From: Anaerovibrio sp. | GTDB taxonomy: Bacteria > Bacillota > Negativicutes > Selenomonadales > Selenomonadaceae | Direction of reading: 5' to 3' | DNA: 6,901 bases | Assembly (NCBI GenBank): GCA_016302095.1 | Contig: JAEDOE010000059.1 | Location: 1 to 6,901 of the forward strand | In this document: in pieces, positions 1 to 6,217 of the stretch | Layout: the number at the start of each line of letters is the position of its first letter | Numbering within the stretch: the first letter of the stretch is position 1 | The notes under the pieces: generated by a model | Database searches by the model: none | What the model saw: the letters and a program-made list of their open reading frames with translations, nothing else | What the model was told of the DNA's origin: nothing | Position numbers and translations under genes: made by a program

Positions 1-366
1 ACCTGGGGCACGGGGCTGGCTCACGGCCATCCGGGGCTGATTCCCGAGGTGCATACGGACTTTATTTTTTCCGCTGTCGGTGAGGAGCTGGGGCTTATTG
101 GCTGCACTGCCATCATACTGGCATACACCCTGTTTTTTTATCAGGGCATCCGCATTGCCCTCAGCTGCCGCCGGGAGCTTTACATGCTGGTTGCCGCAGG
201 CATTTCCGTCAGCTTTTATTTGCAGGCGTTTATTATTATTGCAGGCGTAACCAAGTTCCTGCCATTGACAGGCATTACCCTGCCGTTTATCAGCTATGGC
301 GGCAGCTCCATGGTTTCCGGCTTCATCATGCTGGGGATTTTGCTGTCCATGGCAAAAAAGGAGTAG
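1..366 (+). CDS. FtsW/RodA-family SEDS peptidoglycan glycosyltransferase, C-terminal fragment
   Basis: This is the last 121 residues of an integral membrane SEDS protein, which polymerises lipid II into glycan strands together with a class B PBP. The reading frame is open from base 1, so the gene begins upstream; a GTG at 49 is internal and not a start. The family signatures are clear: PEVHTDFIF at fragment residues 15-23, GEELGLIG at 27-34, and the LPLTGITLPFISYGGSS block at 87-103. Three hydrophobic segments lie at about 31-50, 62-84 and 94-117, followed by a short charged tail. The phrase GVTKFLPLTG is, from memory, closer to actinobacterial RodA than to classical FtsW, where GLLPVTG is common. 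Its stop is 3 nt before the PBP start and the PBP ribosome site lies inside its end, so the two are co-translated. Whether it acts at the septum (FtsW) or sidewall (RodA) cannot be decided from the fragment. Confidence 0.93.
   Translation, partial: TWGTGLAHGHPGLIPEVHTDFIFSAVGEELGLIGCTAIILAYTLFFYQGIRIALSCRRELYMLVAAGISVSFYLQAFIIIAGVTKFLPLTGITLPFISYGGSSMVSGFIMLGILLSMAKKE
354..363 (+). promoter_or_regulatory. Ribosome binding site of the PBP gene, inside the SEDS gene
   Basis: AAAAAAGGAG lies 6 nt before the ATG at 370 and within the last codons of the SEDS gene. It supports the chosen start and suggests that the two genes are translationally coupled. Confidence 0.75.
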
Positions 367-369
367 CTG

Positions 370-1758
370 ATGGGAGATAAGATAACGAAAAAGCAGATTC
401 TGCATTGCAGCATGTTTTTGCTGGGCTGCTTTGGAATTTTGTTTTGCTATCTGGTTTATATACAGGTGTTTCAGGCGGATGAGCTGAATGATAATCCCCT
501 GAACCGCCGCAGTGCTTCCCTGGACATAACCAGGGGGGCAATCCTGGACTGCCGGGGGGAGCAGCTGGCATATAGCACTGCTCCCGGCGACCGCCAGTAT
601 CCCTACGGGGCTGTCATGGCTCCGGTGACGGGCTATGTGGGGGAGTCACTGGGCAGCTCAGGCCTTGAGAACCTTTTGGGAGATGAGCTGTCCGGCCAGT
701 CCAGGCAGCTGAGGAACCTGGGCCCTGCCGGTCAGCTGCTTCAGTCCGACCGGGGCAACGACATCCGCCTGACGGTGGATGCCGGGGTGCAGCAGGCGGC
801 TTATGATGCCCTGGAGGGCAGCCGTGGTGCTGCGGTGATGCTGGATGCGGCTACCGGGGGCGTCATCGCCATGGTGAGCACTCCCTCTGTAGATCCTGCC
901 AGCGTGGAGAAAAGCTGGACGGAGCTGTCCCAGAGAGAGGACAGTCCCCTGCTTAACCGGGCTGCCAACGGCCTCTATCCGCCGGGCTCTACCATCAAGG
1001 TGCTGATTGCGGATGCCGCCCTGGATGAAAAGGTGACGGACCTCAATGAGGCCTTTGACTGTACCGGCAGGCTGCAGATTGGAGATACCTACATCGGGGA
1101 AAGCCATGGGGCAGTGCATGGCAGGGTAAACCTCAAGGAAGCCCTGACCCATTCCTGCAACTACACCTTTGGCACCCTTGCCATGCGCATGCACGGCAGC
1201 GGCCTGGAGGACGCCTTTAAACGGTTCGGCTTTGCCGATACTTTTGCCGGGGAGATTCAGGAAAGCAGGTGCCATCTGCCAAAGTTTGGCGAGCTGGGTG
1301 ACGGTGATACGGCCCAGACAGGCATCGGCCAGGGGGAGCTTCTGGTGACGCCCCTCCGCATGGCAATGCTGGCTGGTGCCTACGCCAATGGCGGCAAAAT
1401 GATGGTTCCTTATCTGGTGGATGAGGTGGTTTCGCCTCAGGGAATTGTCATCAGGAAGGCTTCCCCGGTCAAGTGGCGTGATGCCACCACCCAGCAGCGG
1501 GCAGCCCTTATCAGCGATTTCATGGAAAATGTGGTGGAGAACGGTACCGGCGGTGCAGCGGCAGTATCCGGCATCCGGGTTACCGGCAAGACCGGCACGG
1601 CGGAGAACAGCTCCGGTGCCGAGCATGGCTGGTTCATGGGTACTGCCCAGGTGCAGGGGCGCAATGTGGCCTTTGCCGTCATCGTGGAGAACTGCGGCAG
1701 CGGTGCCGTGGCGGCGGCAATTGCCAGGCGGCTCATCCTGGCCCTGAATGGCAGATGA
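370..1758 (+). CDS. Class B penicillin-binding protein (PbpA/FtsI-like transpeptidase)
   Basis: This is a monofunctional D,D-transpeptidase that cross-links peptidoglycan outside the membrane, anchored by one N-terminal segment (about residues 10-33). All three active-site motifs are present: S207-T-I-K210 with the nucleophile Ser207, S262-C-N264, and K407-T-G-T410. A short non-catalytic part precedes them, with the family phrases TRGAILD (54-60), YPYGAV (77-82) and SGLENLLG (97-104). At 462 residues it is short for class B PBPs, which often exceed 550, and has no PASTA domains; this matches the compact PbpA type found beside a SEDS gene in actinobacteria. The ATG at 370 is preceded by AAAAAAGGAG at 354-363, giving good spacing. 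The gene directly follows its presumed SEDS partner, and the pair should form one polymerase-transpeptidase complex. The exact subtype (division or elongation) is not certain. Confidence 0.94.
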   Translation: MGDKITKKQILHCSMFLLGCFGILFCYLVYIQVFQADELNDNPLNRRSASLDITRGAILDCRGEQLAYSTAPGDRQYPYGAVMAPVTGYVGESLGSSGLENLLGDELSGQSRQLRNLGPAGQLLQSDRGNDIRLTVDAGVQQAAYDALEGSRGAAVMLDAATGGVIAMVSTPSVDPASVEKSWTELSQREDSPLLNRAANGLYPPGSTIKVLIADAALDEKVTDLNEAFDCTGRLQIGDTYIGESHGAVHGRVNLKEALTHSCNYTFGTLAMRMHGSGLEDAFKRFGFADTFAGEIQESRCHLPKFGELGDGDTAQTGIGQGELLVTPLRMAMLAGAYANGGKMMVPYLVDEVVSPQGIVIRKASPVKWRDATTQQRAALISDFMENVVENGTGGAAAVSGIRVTGKTGTAENSSGAEHGWFMGTAQVQGRNVAFAVIVENCGSGAVAAAIARRLILALNGR

Positions 1759-1780
1759 TTGATGATAAATGATTGATGAT
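1755..1780 (+). repeat. Two tandem copies of ATGATTGATGAT, 14-bp period
   Basis: Two identical 12-base copies (1755-1766 and 1769-1780) are separated by AA. The first copy contains the TGA stop of the PBP gene. The related string GATTGATG recurs at the rsgA start (3681-3688). It probably arose by slippage duplication; no function is evident. Confidence 0.7.
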
Positions 1781-1786
1781 ACCGGT

Positions 1787-1822
1787 TTGACGCCGTAATA
1801 TAGATTTGGTTATTCATATAAA
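1787..1822 (+). promoter_or_regulatory. Weak candidate promoter upstream of the kinase gene
   Basis: The 114-bp gap between the PBP and the kinase is AT-rich and is the only gap over 20 bp within the envelope block, so an internal promoter is plausible. TTGACG at 1787-1792 resembles a -35 box and TATAAA at 1817-1822 a -10 box. Their spacing is 24 bp, too long for a standard sigma-A promoter, so they may not work together. The gap also has an imperfect direct repeat, ATTTGGTTATT at 1804-1814 and ATTTGGCTATT at 1822-1832. No terminator hairpin is seen here. Confidence 0.2.
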
Positions 1823-1857
1823 TTTGGCTATTTTGGATTGTGATAGATTTTGTTTGT

Positions 1858-1863
1858 AGGGGG
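1858..1863 (+). promoter_or_regulatory. Ribosome binding site that sets the kinase start
   Basis: AGGGGG lies 9 nt before the ATG at 1873. This favours 1873 over the in-frame GTG at 1840, which would add 11 residues (starting MIDFVCRG) unlike the N-terminus of this kinase family and would put this site inside the gene. Confidence 0.7.
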
Positions 1864-1872
1864 TTATGTCTA

Positions 1873-3669
1873 ATGATACAGCGGGTTTTAGCCAGGCGCT
1901 ATGAGCTGCAGGAACTGATTGGCGGCGGCGGTATGGCTGATGTGTACAAGGCCCATGACAAGCTGCTGGACAGGGCTGTGGCTGTAAAGATTTTACATCA
2001 GCAATACGCCAATGATGCAGAATTTGTGGAGAAATTCCGTAGGGAAGCTACCGGCGCAGCCAAGCTTGCCCATCCTAATATTGTCAATATCTACGATGTA
2101 GGGGAGGAAGCAGGCAGCCAGTACATCGTCATGGAATATGTATCAGGGCCTACCCTGAAGGAGGTCATCCAGCAGCAGGGACGGCTGGAGCCTTTTGAGG
2201 CGGTGCGCATTGCCAGGGAGATTGCCAGCGCGCTGGAATCAGCCCACCGCAACAATCTGGTGCACTGTGACATCAAGCCCCACAATATCCTCGTGATGCC
2301 GGACGGCCATGTGAAGGTGACGGATTTCGGCATCGCCAGGGCGGTGTCCGCTTCTACCATGACCTACAGCGGCAGCGTCATGGGCTCCGTCCATTATTTT
2401 TCACCGGAGCAGGCCAAGGGCACGGCCATTACCACCAAATCCGATGTGTACTCCCTGGGGGTAGTGCTGTACGAGATGCTTACAGGCCGGCTGCCTTATG
2501 ACGGGGAGACGCCTATCAGCATCGCCTTGAAGCATTTGCAGGAGGAGCCGGTGCCGGTGCGCCAGCTACAGCCATCCATTCCGCCTGTCCTGGAGGCGAT
2601 TGTCCAGAAGGCCATGTCCAAGGACCCTCTTACCCGTCCTAGCAGCACGGAGCTGTATGAGGATTTGAACCAGGCCAAGGGCATGCTGGCAGAGAGAAAT
2701 GCCGGGGAGGGGGCGGCTGCTCAGGATCCTTTTGCCACCCGCGTCATTCCGCGGATTACCCCGGAGATGATGGCAAATCAGCCCGAGGCCTCTCCGCAGC
2801 CGCGGCAGAAAAGGGAATACTACCAGCCGGAGATGCCTTATGTGGAGGAAAAGGAGGCTTCTATCTTCAAGTCCAAGAAGTTTATTGCTGTGCTGGTGGG
2901 CATCCTGATGATGGGCTTTTTCGTGGGCTCTTTCCTGTCCTTTGGCAAGTTCTGGAGTTCGGCGGAGGTGGATGTGCCTGACGTGGTAGGCAAATCATCC
3001 GTGGTGGCGCAGCAGATGCTGGAGGACAAGAACCTGCGTGTCAAGCTGGTGGAGTCCAATGATGACTCGGTACCGGCAGGGCAGGTTATTTCCCAGTACC
3101 CGGAGGCCGGGGCAAGGGTAAAGGAGCAGCGGCTGGTAACCATCACCATCAGCAAGGGCGGCGAGGAGCTGACCATGCCTGACCTCAAGAGCATGAGCCG
3201 CAGCAACGCGGAGGAAAAGCTGAAAAAGATGGGGCTGAAGGTGGGGGCTGTCTTTGAGGAAAATGCCAAGGAGCCTGCCGGTACAGTCATCAATCAGGAC
3301 CCGCGGAGCGGCTCCAAGATTACCAAGGGGCAGTCAGTAGATATAACCGTCAGCCTGGGTGAGAAGAAAAAGGATCTCACTGTGCAGAATTATGCCGGCC
3401 TCAGCGTGGAGAGCGCCAAGTCCAACCTGGAGGCAAACGGCCTCAGCCTGGGCAGCGTAACAGAGGAAGCCAGCAGCAAGCCGAAGGGAACCGTTATCAG
3501 CCAGAGCCCTGCCGCCGGTTCTACAGTAACCGATGGGGGCAGTGTCAGCCTGGTGATTTCCTCGGGCAAGGCGGCAGAGACGGAAAAGCAGCCTAGCGCG
3601 CCGACGGAGTCACCGGCAACTGCCAAGCAGAAGACTGATTCCAGCAAGCTGACGATCAAGCTGGAATGA
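1873..3669 (+). CDS. prkC: PASTA-domain Ser/Thr protein kinase (PrkC/Stk1/PknB family)
   Basis: This membrane kinase binds muropeptides or lipid II outside the cell and phosphorylates envelope, division and translation proteins inside. Using the ATG at 1873 it has 598 residues. The cytoplasmic kinase domain spans about 10-270: glycine loop GGGGMADVY (17-25), VAVK with Lys39, alpha-C Glu58, catalytic loop HCDIKPHN (131-138, Asp133), DFG (151-153) and SPE (177-179). Activation-loop candidates for autophosphorylation are Thr162 and Thr164. A linker follows (about 271-335), then one membrane segment (about 337-358), then three PASTA repeats at about 364-428, 431-497 and 499-565, and a Ser/Thr/Lys-rich tail. 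The usual HRD arginine is Cys132, so it is a non-RD kinase, although all residues needed for phosphotransfer are present. Its partner PP2C phosphatase (PrpC) is not in the window and may lie upstream of the SEDS gene. The next gene starts 16 nt downstream. Confidence 0.96.
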   Translation: MIQRVLARRYELQELIGGGGMADVYKAHDKLLDRAVAVKILHQQYANDAEFVEKFRREATGAAKLAHPNIVNIYDVGEEAGSQYIVMEYVSGPTLKEVIQQQGRLEPFEAVRIAREIASALESAHRNNLVHCDIKPHNILVMPDGHVKVTDFGIARAVSASTMTYSGSVMGSVHYFSPEQAKGTAITTKSDVYSLGVVLYEMLTGRLPYDGETPISIALKHLQEEPVPVRQLQPSIPPVLEAIVQKAMSKDPLTRPSSTELYEDLNQAKGMLAERNAGEGAAAQDPFATRVIPRITPEMMANQPEASPQPRQKREYYQPEMPYVEEKEASIFKSKKFIAVLVGILMMGFFVGSFLSFGKFWSSAEVDVPDVVGKSSVVAQQMLEDKNLRVKLVESNDDSVPAGQVISQYPEAGARVKEQRLVTITISKGGEELTMPDLKSMSRSNAEEKLKKMGLKVGAVFEENAKEPAGTVINQDPRSGSKITKGQSVDITVSLGEKKKDLTVQNYAGLSVESAKSNLEANGLSLGSVTEEASSKPKGTVISQSPAAGSTVTDGGSVSLVISSGKAAETEKQPSAPTESPATAKQKTDSSKLTIKLE

Positions 3670-3685
3670 CGCGAGGATTTGATTG

Positions 3686-4573
3686 ATGGCACAAGCACAA
3701 GTAATCAAAATGTATAACGGCTTTTACTACCTGCAGACGGGCAGGGAGGGGGATGAGCTCCTTTCCTGCCGCCTGCGGGGGCGCATCAAGCGGCACAAGG
3801 GGGCAGTAGTGCCCGGTGACTACGTGGAGTACGAGCTCCTGGAGGATGGCACCGGCGTGATTGAAAGCTGCCTGCCCCGGAAAAGCCTGCTGCTGCGGCC
3901 TGCCGTGGCGAACATTGACCAGGTGATTGTCACCTTTGCCGCCCGGCAGCCGGATTTGAATGAGCTGCTTCTGAACCGCTTTCTGGTGCTGGCCGAGTGG
4001 TCGGGCATACCGGAAATCGTCATCTGCATCAACAAGTGCGATTTGCTGCCGGAGGCGGCACAGGAAAGCTTCTTGCAGGCTTATCGCGAGGCTGGCTACA
4101 GGCTGCTTCTGGTGTCCGCCCATGAGAAGCAAGGCATAGATGGCCTGAGGGCGCAGCTTTCCGGCAAGGTGACTGTCTTTGCCGGGCCATCGGGGGTGGG
4201 CAAGTCATCCCTGCTGAATGTCATAGATGAGAGGCTGCAGCTTGCCACCGGCAAAATCAGCGATAAAATCAAGCGGGGCAAGCATACCACAAGGGCTGCC
4301 TGCCTGCTGCCCCTGGCCGGGGGCGGCACGGTGGTGGATACCCCGGGCTTTAGCGCGGCAGAGCTGGAGCAGCTGGACAAGGGGAAGCTGGCATGGTATT
4401 TTCCTGAGTTCCGCCAGTATATTGAAAAGTGCTACTACAATACCTGCACTCATAGCCATGAGCCTGATTGCGCCGTCAAGGAGGCAGTGGAGGCTGGCGG
4501 CATCTGCCGTGAGCGCTATGAGGCGTATCTGAATATTTTGCAGACCATAAATGAAAGAAAGAAGGCGTACTGA
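3686..4573 (+). CDS. rsgA: Small ribosomal subunit biogenesis GTPase RsgA
   Basis: RsgA is a circularly permuted GTPase that binds the 30S subunit late in assembly, and its GTPase activity is stimulated by the ribosome. The 295 residues are the family's usual length. An OB-fold covers about 5-60. The G motifs come in permuted order: NKCD (116-119, G4), SA (144-145, G5), GPSGVGKSS (167-175, G1), the TT of KHTTR (201-202, G2) and DTPG (218-221, G3). The C-terminal zinc module is intact, with Cys249, Cys254, His256 and Cys262. The ATG at 3686 is preceded by GAGG at 3673-3676, 9 nt away; a TTG at 3683, directly before it, is a possible alternative start adding one residue. RsgA homologues are known substrates of PrkC-type kinases in other Firmicutes, which fits the adjacency. 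The next gene starts 1 nt after its stop. Confidence 0.97.
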   Translation: MAQAQVIKMYNGFYYLQTGREGDELLSCRLRGRIKRHKGAVVPGDYVEYELLEDGTGVIESCLPRKSLLLRPAVANIDQVIVTFAARQPDLNELLLNRFLVLAEWSGIPEIVICINKCDLLPEAAQESFLQAYREAGYRLLLVSAHEKQGIDGLRAQLSGKVTVFAGPSGVGKSSLLNVIDERLQLATGKISDKIKRGKHTTRAACLLPLAGGGTVVDTPGFSAAELEQLDKGKLAWYFPEFRQYIEKCYYNTCTHSHEPDCAVKEAVEAGGICRERYEAYLNILQTINERKKAY

Positions 4574-4574
4574 T

Positions 4575-5225
4575 ATGATAAAAGTTTCTCCATCCATCCT
4601 CTCTGCGGATTTTGCTAATCTGGGGGCAGAGGTGAAGAAGGTTGTGGATGCCGGGGCAGAGTATGTGCATATTGATGTAATGGATGGTACTTTTGTGCCG
4701 GAGATTACTTTGGGAGCCGGGATTGTGAAGGCTATTCGCCCTGTGACTGATGCGGTGTTTGATGTGCACCTCATGGTGGAGCATCCTGATACCCAGATTG
4801 AGTCCTTTGCCAAGGCTGGTGCGGATATTATTACCTTCCATGTGGAGGCGGCAAAGCATCCACATAGGGTGATTCAGGCTATCCATGCCGCAGGCTGCAA
4901 GGCAGGTATCTCCCTGAACCCTGGCACCCCTGTGGCCAGGGTGGAGGAGCTTTTGGCGGATGTGGACCTGGTGCTGGTAATGTCTGTAAATCCTGGCTAT
5001 GGCGGACAGAAATTCATTCCGGCTTCCCTTAGCAAGCTGCGCAGGCTCCGGGCTGCCCTGGATGCCTGCGGCTCTCAGGCGGAGCTGGAGGTTGATGGCG
5101 GCGTGACTGAGGCCAATGCCCAGGAAATCATTGATGCAGGGGCTACCGTGCTGGTGGCAGGCTCCGCCGTGTACAAGAGCAAGGATATAAAGGCTACGAT
5201 TAAGGCATTGCATGGAAGGAACTGA
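4575..5225 (+). CDS. rpe: Ribulose-phosphate 3-epimerase
   Basis: Rpe interconverts D-ribulose 5-phosphate and D-xylulose 5-phosphate in the cytosolic pentose phosphate pathway, using a divalent metal. The 216-residue product is a full-length TIM barrel. Visible active-site residues are Ser8 in SPSILSADF, metal ligands His32 and Asp34 in VHIDVMDG, His65 in VHLMVEHP, and Asp174 in LEVDGGV, with Asp34 and Asp174 as the acid-base pair. Met36, Met67 and Met136 form the usual methionine cap. Phosphate is held by GYGG (141-144), Gly176 and Gly196-Ser197. The ATG at 4575 sits 1 nt after the rsgA stop and 9 nt after AGAAGG (4560-4565). An in-frame ATG at 4551 would add eight residues (MKERRRTD), overlap rsgA and precede this site, so it is less likely. 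The rsgA-rpe order is common in Firmicutes. Confidence 0.97.
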   Translation: MIKVSPSILSADFANLGAEVKKVVDAGAEYVHIDVMDGTFVPEITLGAGIVKAIRPVTDAVFDVHLMVEHPDTQIESFAKAGADIITFHVEAAKHPHRVIQAIHAAGCKAGISLNPGTPVARVEELLADVDLVLVMSVNPGYGGQKFIPASLSKLRRLRAALDACGSQAELEVDGGVTEANAQEIIDAGATVLVAGSAVYKSKDIKATIKALHGRN

Positions 5226-5228
5226 GAT

Positions 5229-5918
5229 ATGAAAAAAGCAGTAATATTATTATCAGGCGGGCTGGATTCAACCACCTGCATGGCAGTAGCCAAGGAACAG
5301 GGCTACGAGCTGTATCCCATCAGCTTCAACTATCATCAGCGCCACAGCATTGAGCTGGAAGGCGCCAAGAAAGTAGCTGATTTTTACAAAGTAAAAAAGC
5401 ATTTAATCATAGAGACCAACATGGAGCAGATAGGCGGCTCCGCCCTGACGGATAGCCACATTCAGGTGCCGGATGGGGAGATAGTGCATGAGGACAACGA
5501 CATTCCTGTCACCTATGTACCGGCCAGGAACCTGACATTCCTGAGCTATGCCCTGGGCTATGCAGAGGTCATCGGGGCAGACCACATCTTCATCGGTGTC
5601 AATGCCGTGGATTACTCCGGCTACCCTGACTGCCGCCCTGAGTTCATCCAGAAATTCCAGGCACTGGCAGACTATGCCACCAAGGCAGGGGCAGCTGACG
5701 GCAGGCATATCAGGATTGAAACGCCGCTGCAGGACTTGACCAAGAAGGAAATAGTGCAGCTGGCCAGCAGATTGGGTGCACCGTTGCAGTTCACCCACAG
5801 CTGCTACAAGGGCGGCGCAAAGGCCTGCGGTGTCTGCGACAGCTGCAAGCTGCGCCTGAAGGGCTTCGCCGAAGCAGGCGTAAAAGATCCTGTAGAGTAT
5901 GAAACTATGTCGAATTAA
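5229..5918 (+). CDS. queC: 7-cyano-7-deazaguanine (preQ0) synthase QueC
   Basis: QueC is a cytosolic enzyme that converts 7-carboxy-7-deazaguanine to preQ0 with ATP and ammonia, for queuosine in tRNA. The 229-residue product is full length. The N-terminus carries the PP-loop ATP site SGGLDST (9-15). Family phrases follow: NYHQRH (34-39), YVPARN (96-101) and DYSGYPDCRPEF (128-139). The zinc site uses Cys192, Cys200, Cys203 and Cys206 in the HSCYKGG and ACGVCDSC segments. The ATG lies 3 nt after the rpe stop, with AAGGA at 5216-5220, so it is probably translated with rpe. That places it on the envelope-rsgA-rpe transcript and not only with its pathway partners. A 299-bp gap separates it from folE2, which serves the first step of the same pathway. 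Confidence 0.97.
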   Translation: MKKAVILLSGGLDSTTCMAVAKEQGYELYPISFNYHQRHSIELEGAKKVADFYKVKKHLIIETNMEQIGGSALTDSHIQVPDGEIVHEDNDIPVTYVPARNLTFLSYALGYAEVIGADHIFIGVNAVDYSGYPDCRPEFIQKFQALADYATKAGAADGRHIRIETPLQDLTKKEIVQLASRLGAPLQFTHSCYKGGAKACGVCDSCKLRLKGFAEAGVKDPVEYETMSN

Positions 5919-5936
5919 CAAAATATACATAGAGTA

Positions 5937-6003
5937 TATAACGTATGAGTGTACCACAGTATCTGACAAATATGTTCTATAACATATCGTAGTGGCGGTT
6001 ATA
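5937..6003. other. Imperfect AT-rich hairpin region after queC
   Basis: Three nested pairings can be drawn: TATAAC 5937-5942 with GTTATA 5998-6003, CCAC 5954-5957 with GTGG 5992-5995, and ATATGTT 5970-5976 with AACATAT 5981-5987 around a CTAT loop. The stems are weak and separated by unpaired stretches, and no U-run follows, so it is not a standard terminator. It is probably either a minor structure or chance in AT-rich DNA. Confidence 0.3.
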
Positions 6004-6005
6004 AT
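6000..6005 (+). promoter_or_regulatory. Perfect TATAAT -10 hexamer, candidate folE2 promoter
   Basis: TATAAT matches the sigma-A -10 consensus exactly. A start point about 7 nt downstream would fall at about 6012, the left edge of the large palindrome. No good -35 box is seen at 16-19 bp upstream, and the extended TGN element is absent, so strength is uncertain. A second, weaker candidate is TATAAA at 6191-6196, just before the folE2 ribosome site and also without a clear -35. Confidence 0.4.
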
Positions 6006-6009
6006 TCGA

Positions 6010-6194
6010 TATACGTCATAATATGCCGGGGATGACATGATATGTACCCCAGGAAAACCTTGAGTGCAGCCTCGCTTCTTAGCGAGTGCGAGCGTAAGCG
6101 ATGCAGGAGCTTAGAAGCGTGAGGCTGTGCTAAGAGCGCGAGCGTGTTTTCATGGGTACTATCATGTCATATTAAAGGCATATTACGTCGTATA
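6010..6194. repeat. 185-nt imperfect palindrome (structured leader or MITE-like hairpin)
   Basis: Almost the whole segment folds back on itself. Paired blocks from outside in are 6010-6027 with 6177-6194 (16 of 18), 6032-6042 with 6160-6170 (11 of 11), 6044-6049 with 6154-6159 (6 of 6), 6054-6058 with 6146-6150, 6059-6061 with 6132-6134, 6063-6073 with 6121-6131 (11, two G-U), 6074-6083 with 6109-6118 (9 of 10), 6087-6090 with 6102-6105, and 6092-6093 with 6098-6099 closing a GTAA tetraloop. This gives about 67 pairs. An 11-nt bulge at 6135-6145 repeats the octamer GCGAGCGT found near the loop (6088-6095). The ends read TATACG and CGTATA. It contains no ORF of note. I do not recognise it as a known riboswitch. 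It could be the folE2 leader RNA or an inserted miniature repeat. Confidence 0.8.
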
Positions 6195-6205
6195 AAGCAC
6201 AATTT

Positions 6206-6213
6206 AGGAGGGG
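6206..6213 (+). promoter_or_regulatory. Strong ribosome binding site of folE2
   Basis: AGGAGGGG, with its AGGAGG core 6 nt before the ATG at 6218, is the strongest Shine-Dalgarno site in the window. It begins 12 nt after the palindrome, so the hairpin as drawn would leave it unpaired. Confidence 0.85.
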
Positions 6214-6217
6214 TAGG

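Noticed and set aside
658..1626. Long open frame on the minus strand (322 codons) inside the PBP gene
   Set aside because: It is wholly antisense to a PBP with all catalytic motifs intact, and its translation resembles no family I recognise. Codon bias in GC-rich genes often opens such frames.
1840..1872. GTG start at 1840 for the kinase
   Set aside because: It would add 11 residues unlike the family N-terminus and place the good AGGGGG ribosome site inside the gene.
4205..5213. Overlapping minus-strand frames of 202 and 245 codons across rsgA and rpe
   Set aside because: Both lie opposite well-supported genes and show no recognisable domain.
6063..6150. Intrinsic terminator for queC
   Set aside because: The GC-rich upper stem is not followed directly by a U-run; the nearest TTTT (6147-6150) is about 15 nt past the stem and is itself paired with AAAA.
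6177..6193. Zur-type operator for folE2 (ATTACG at 6182-6187)
   Set aside because: Only one half-site is seen nearby, and its partner is the far arm of the palindrome, not a compact operator.
5919..6217. A preQ1 or tetrahydrofolate riboswitch between queC and folE2
   Set aside because: Considered because of the neighbouring pathway genes. I find neither the compact preQ1 pseudoknot pattern with an A-rich tail nor the THF core motifs; the structure is a single long hairpin.
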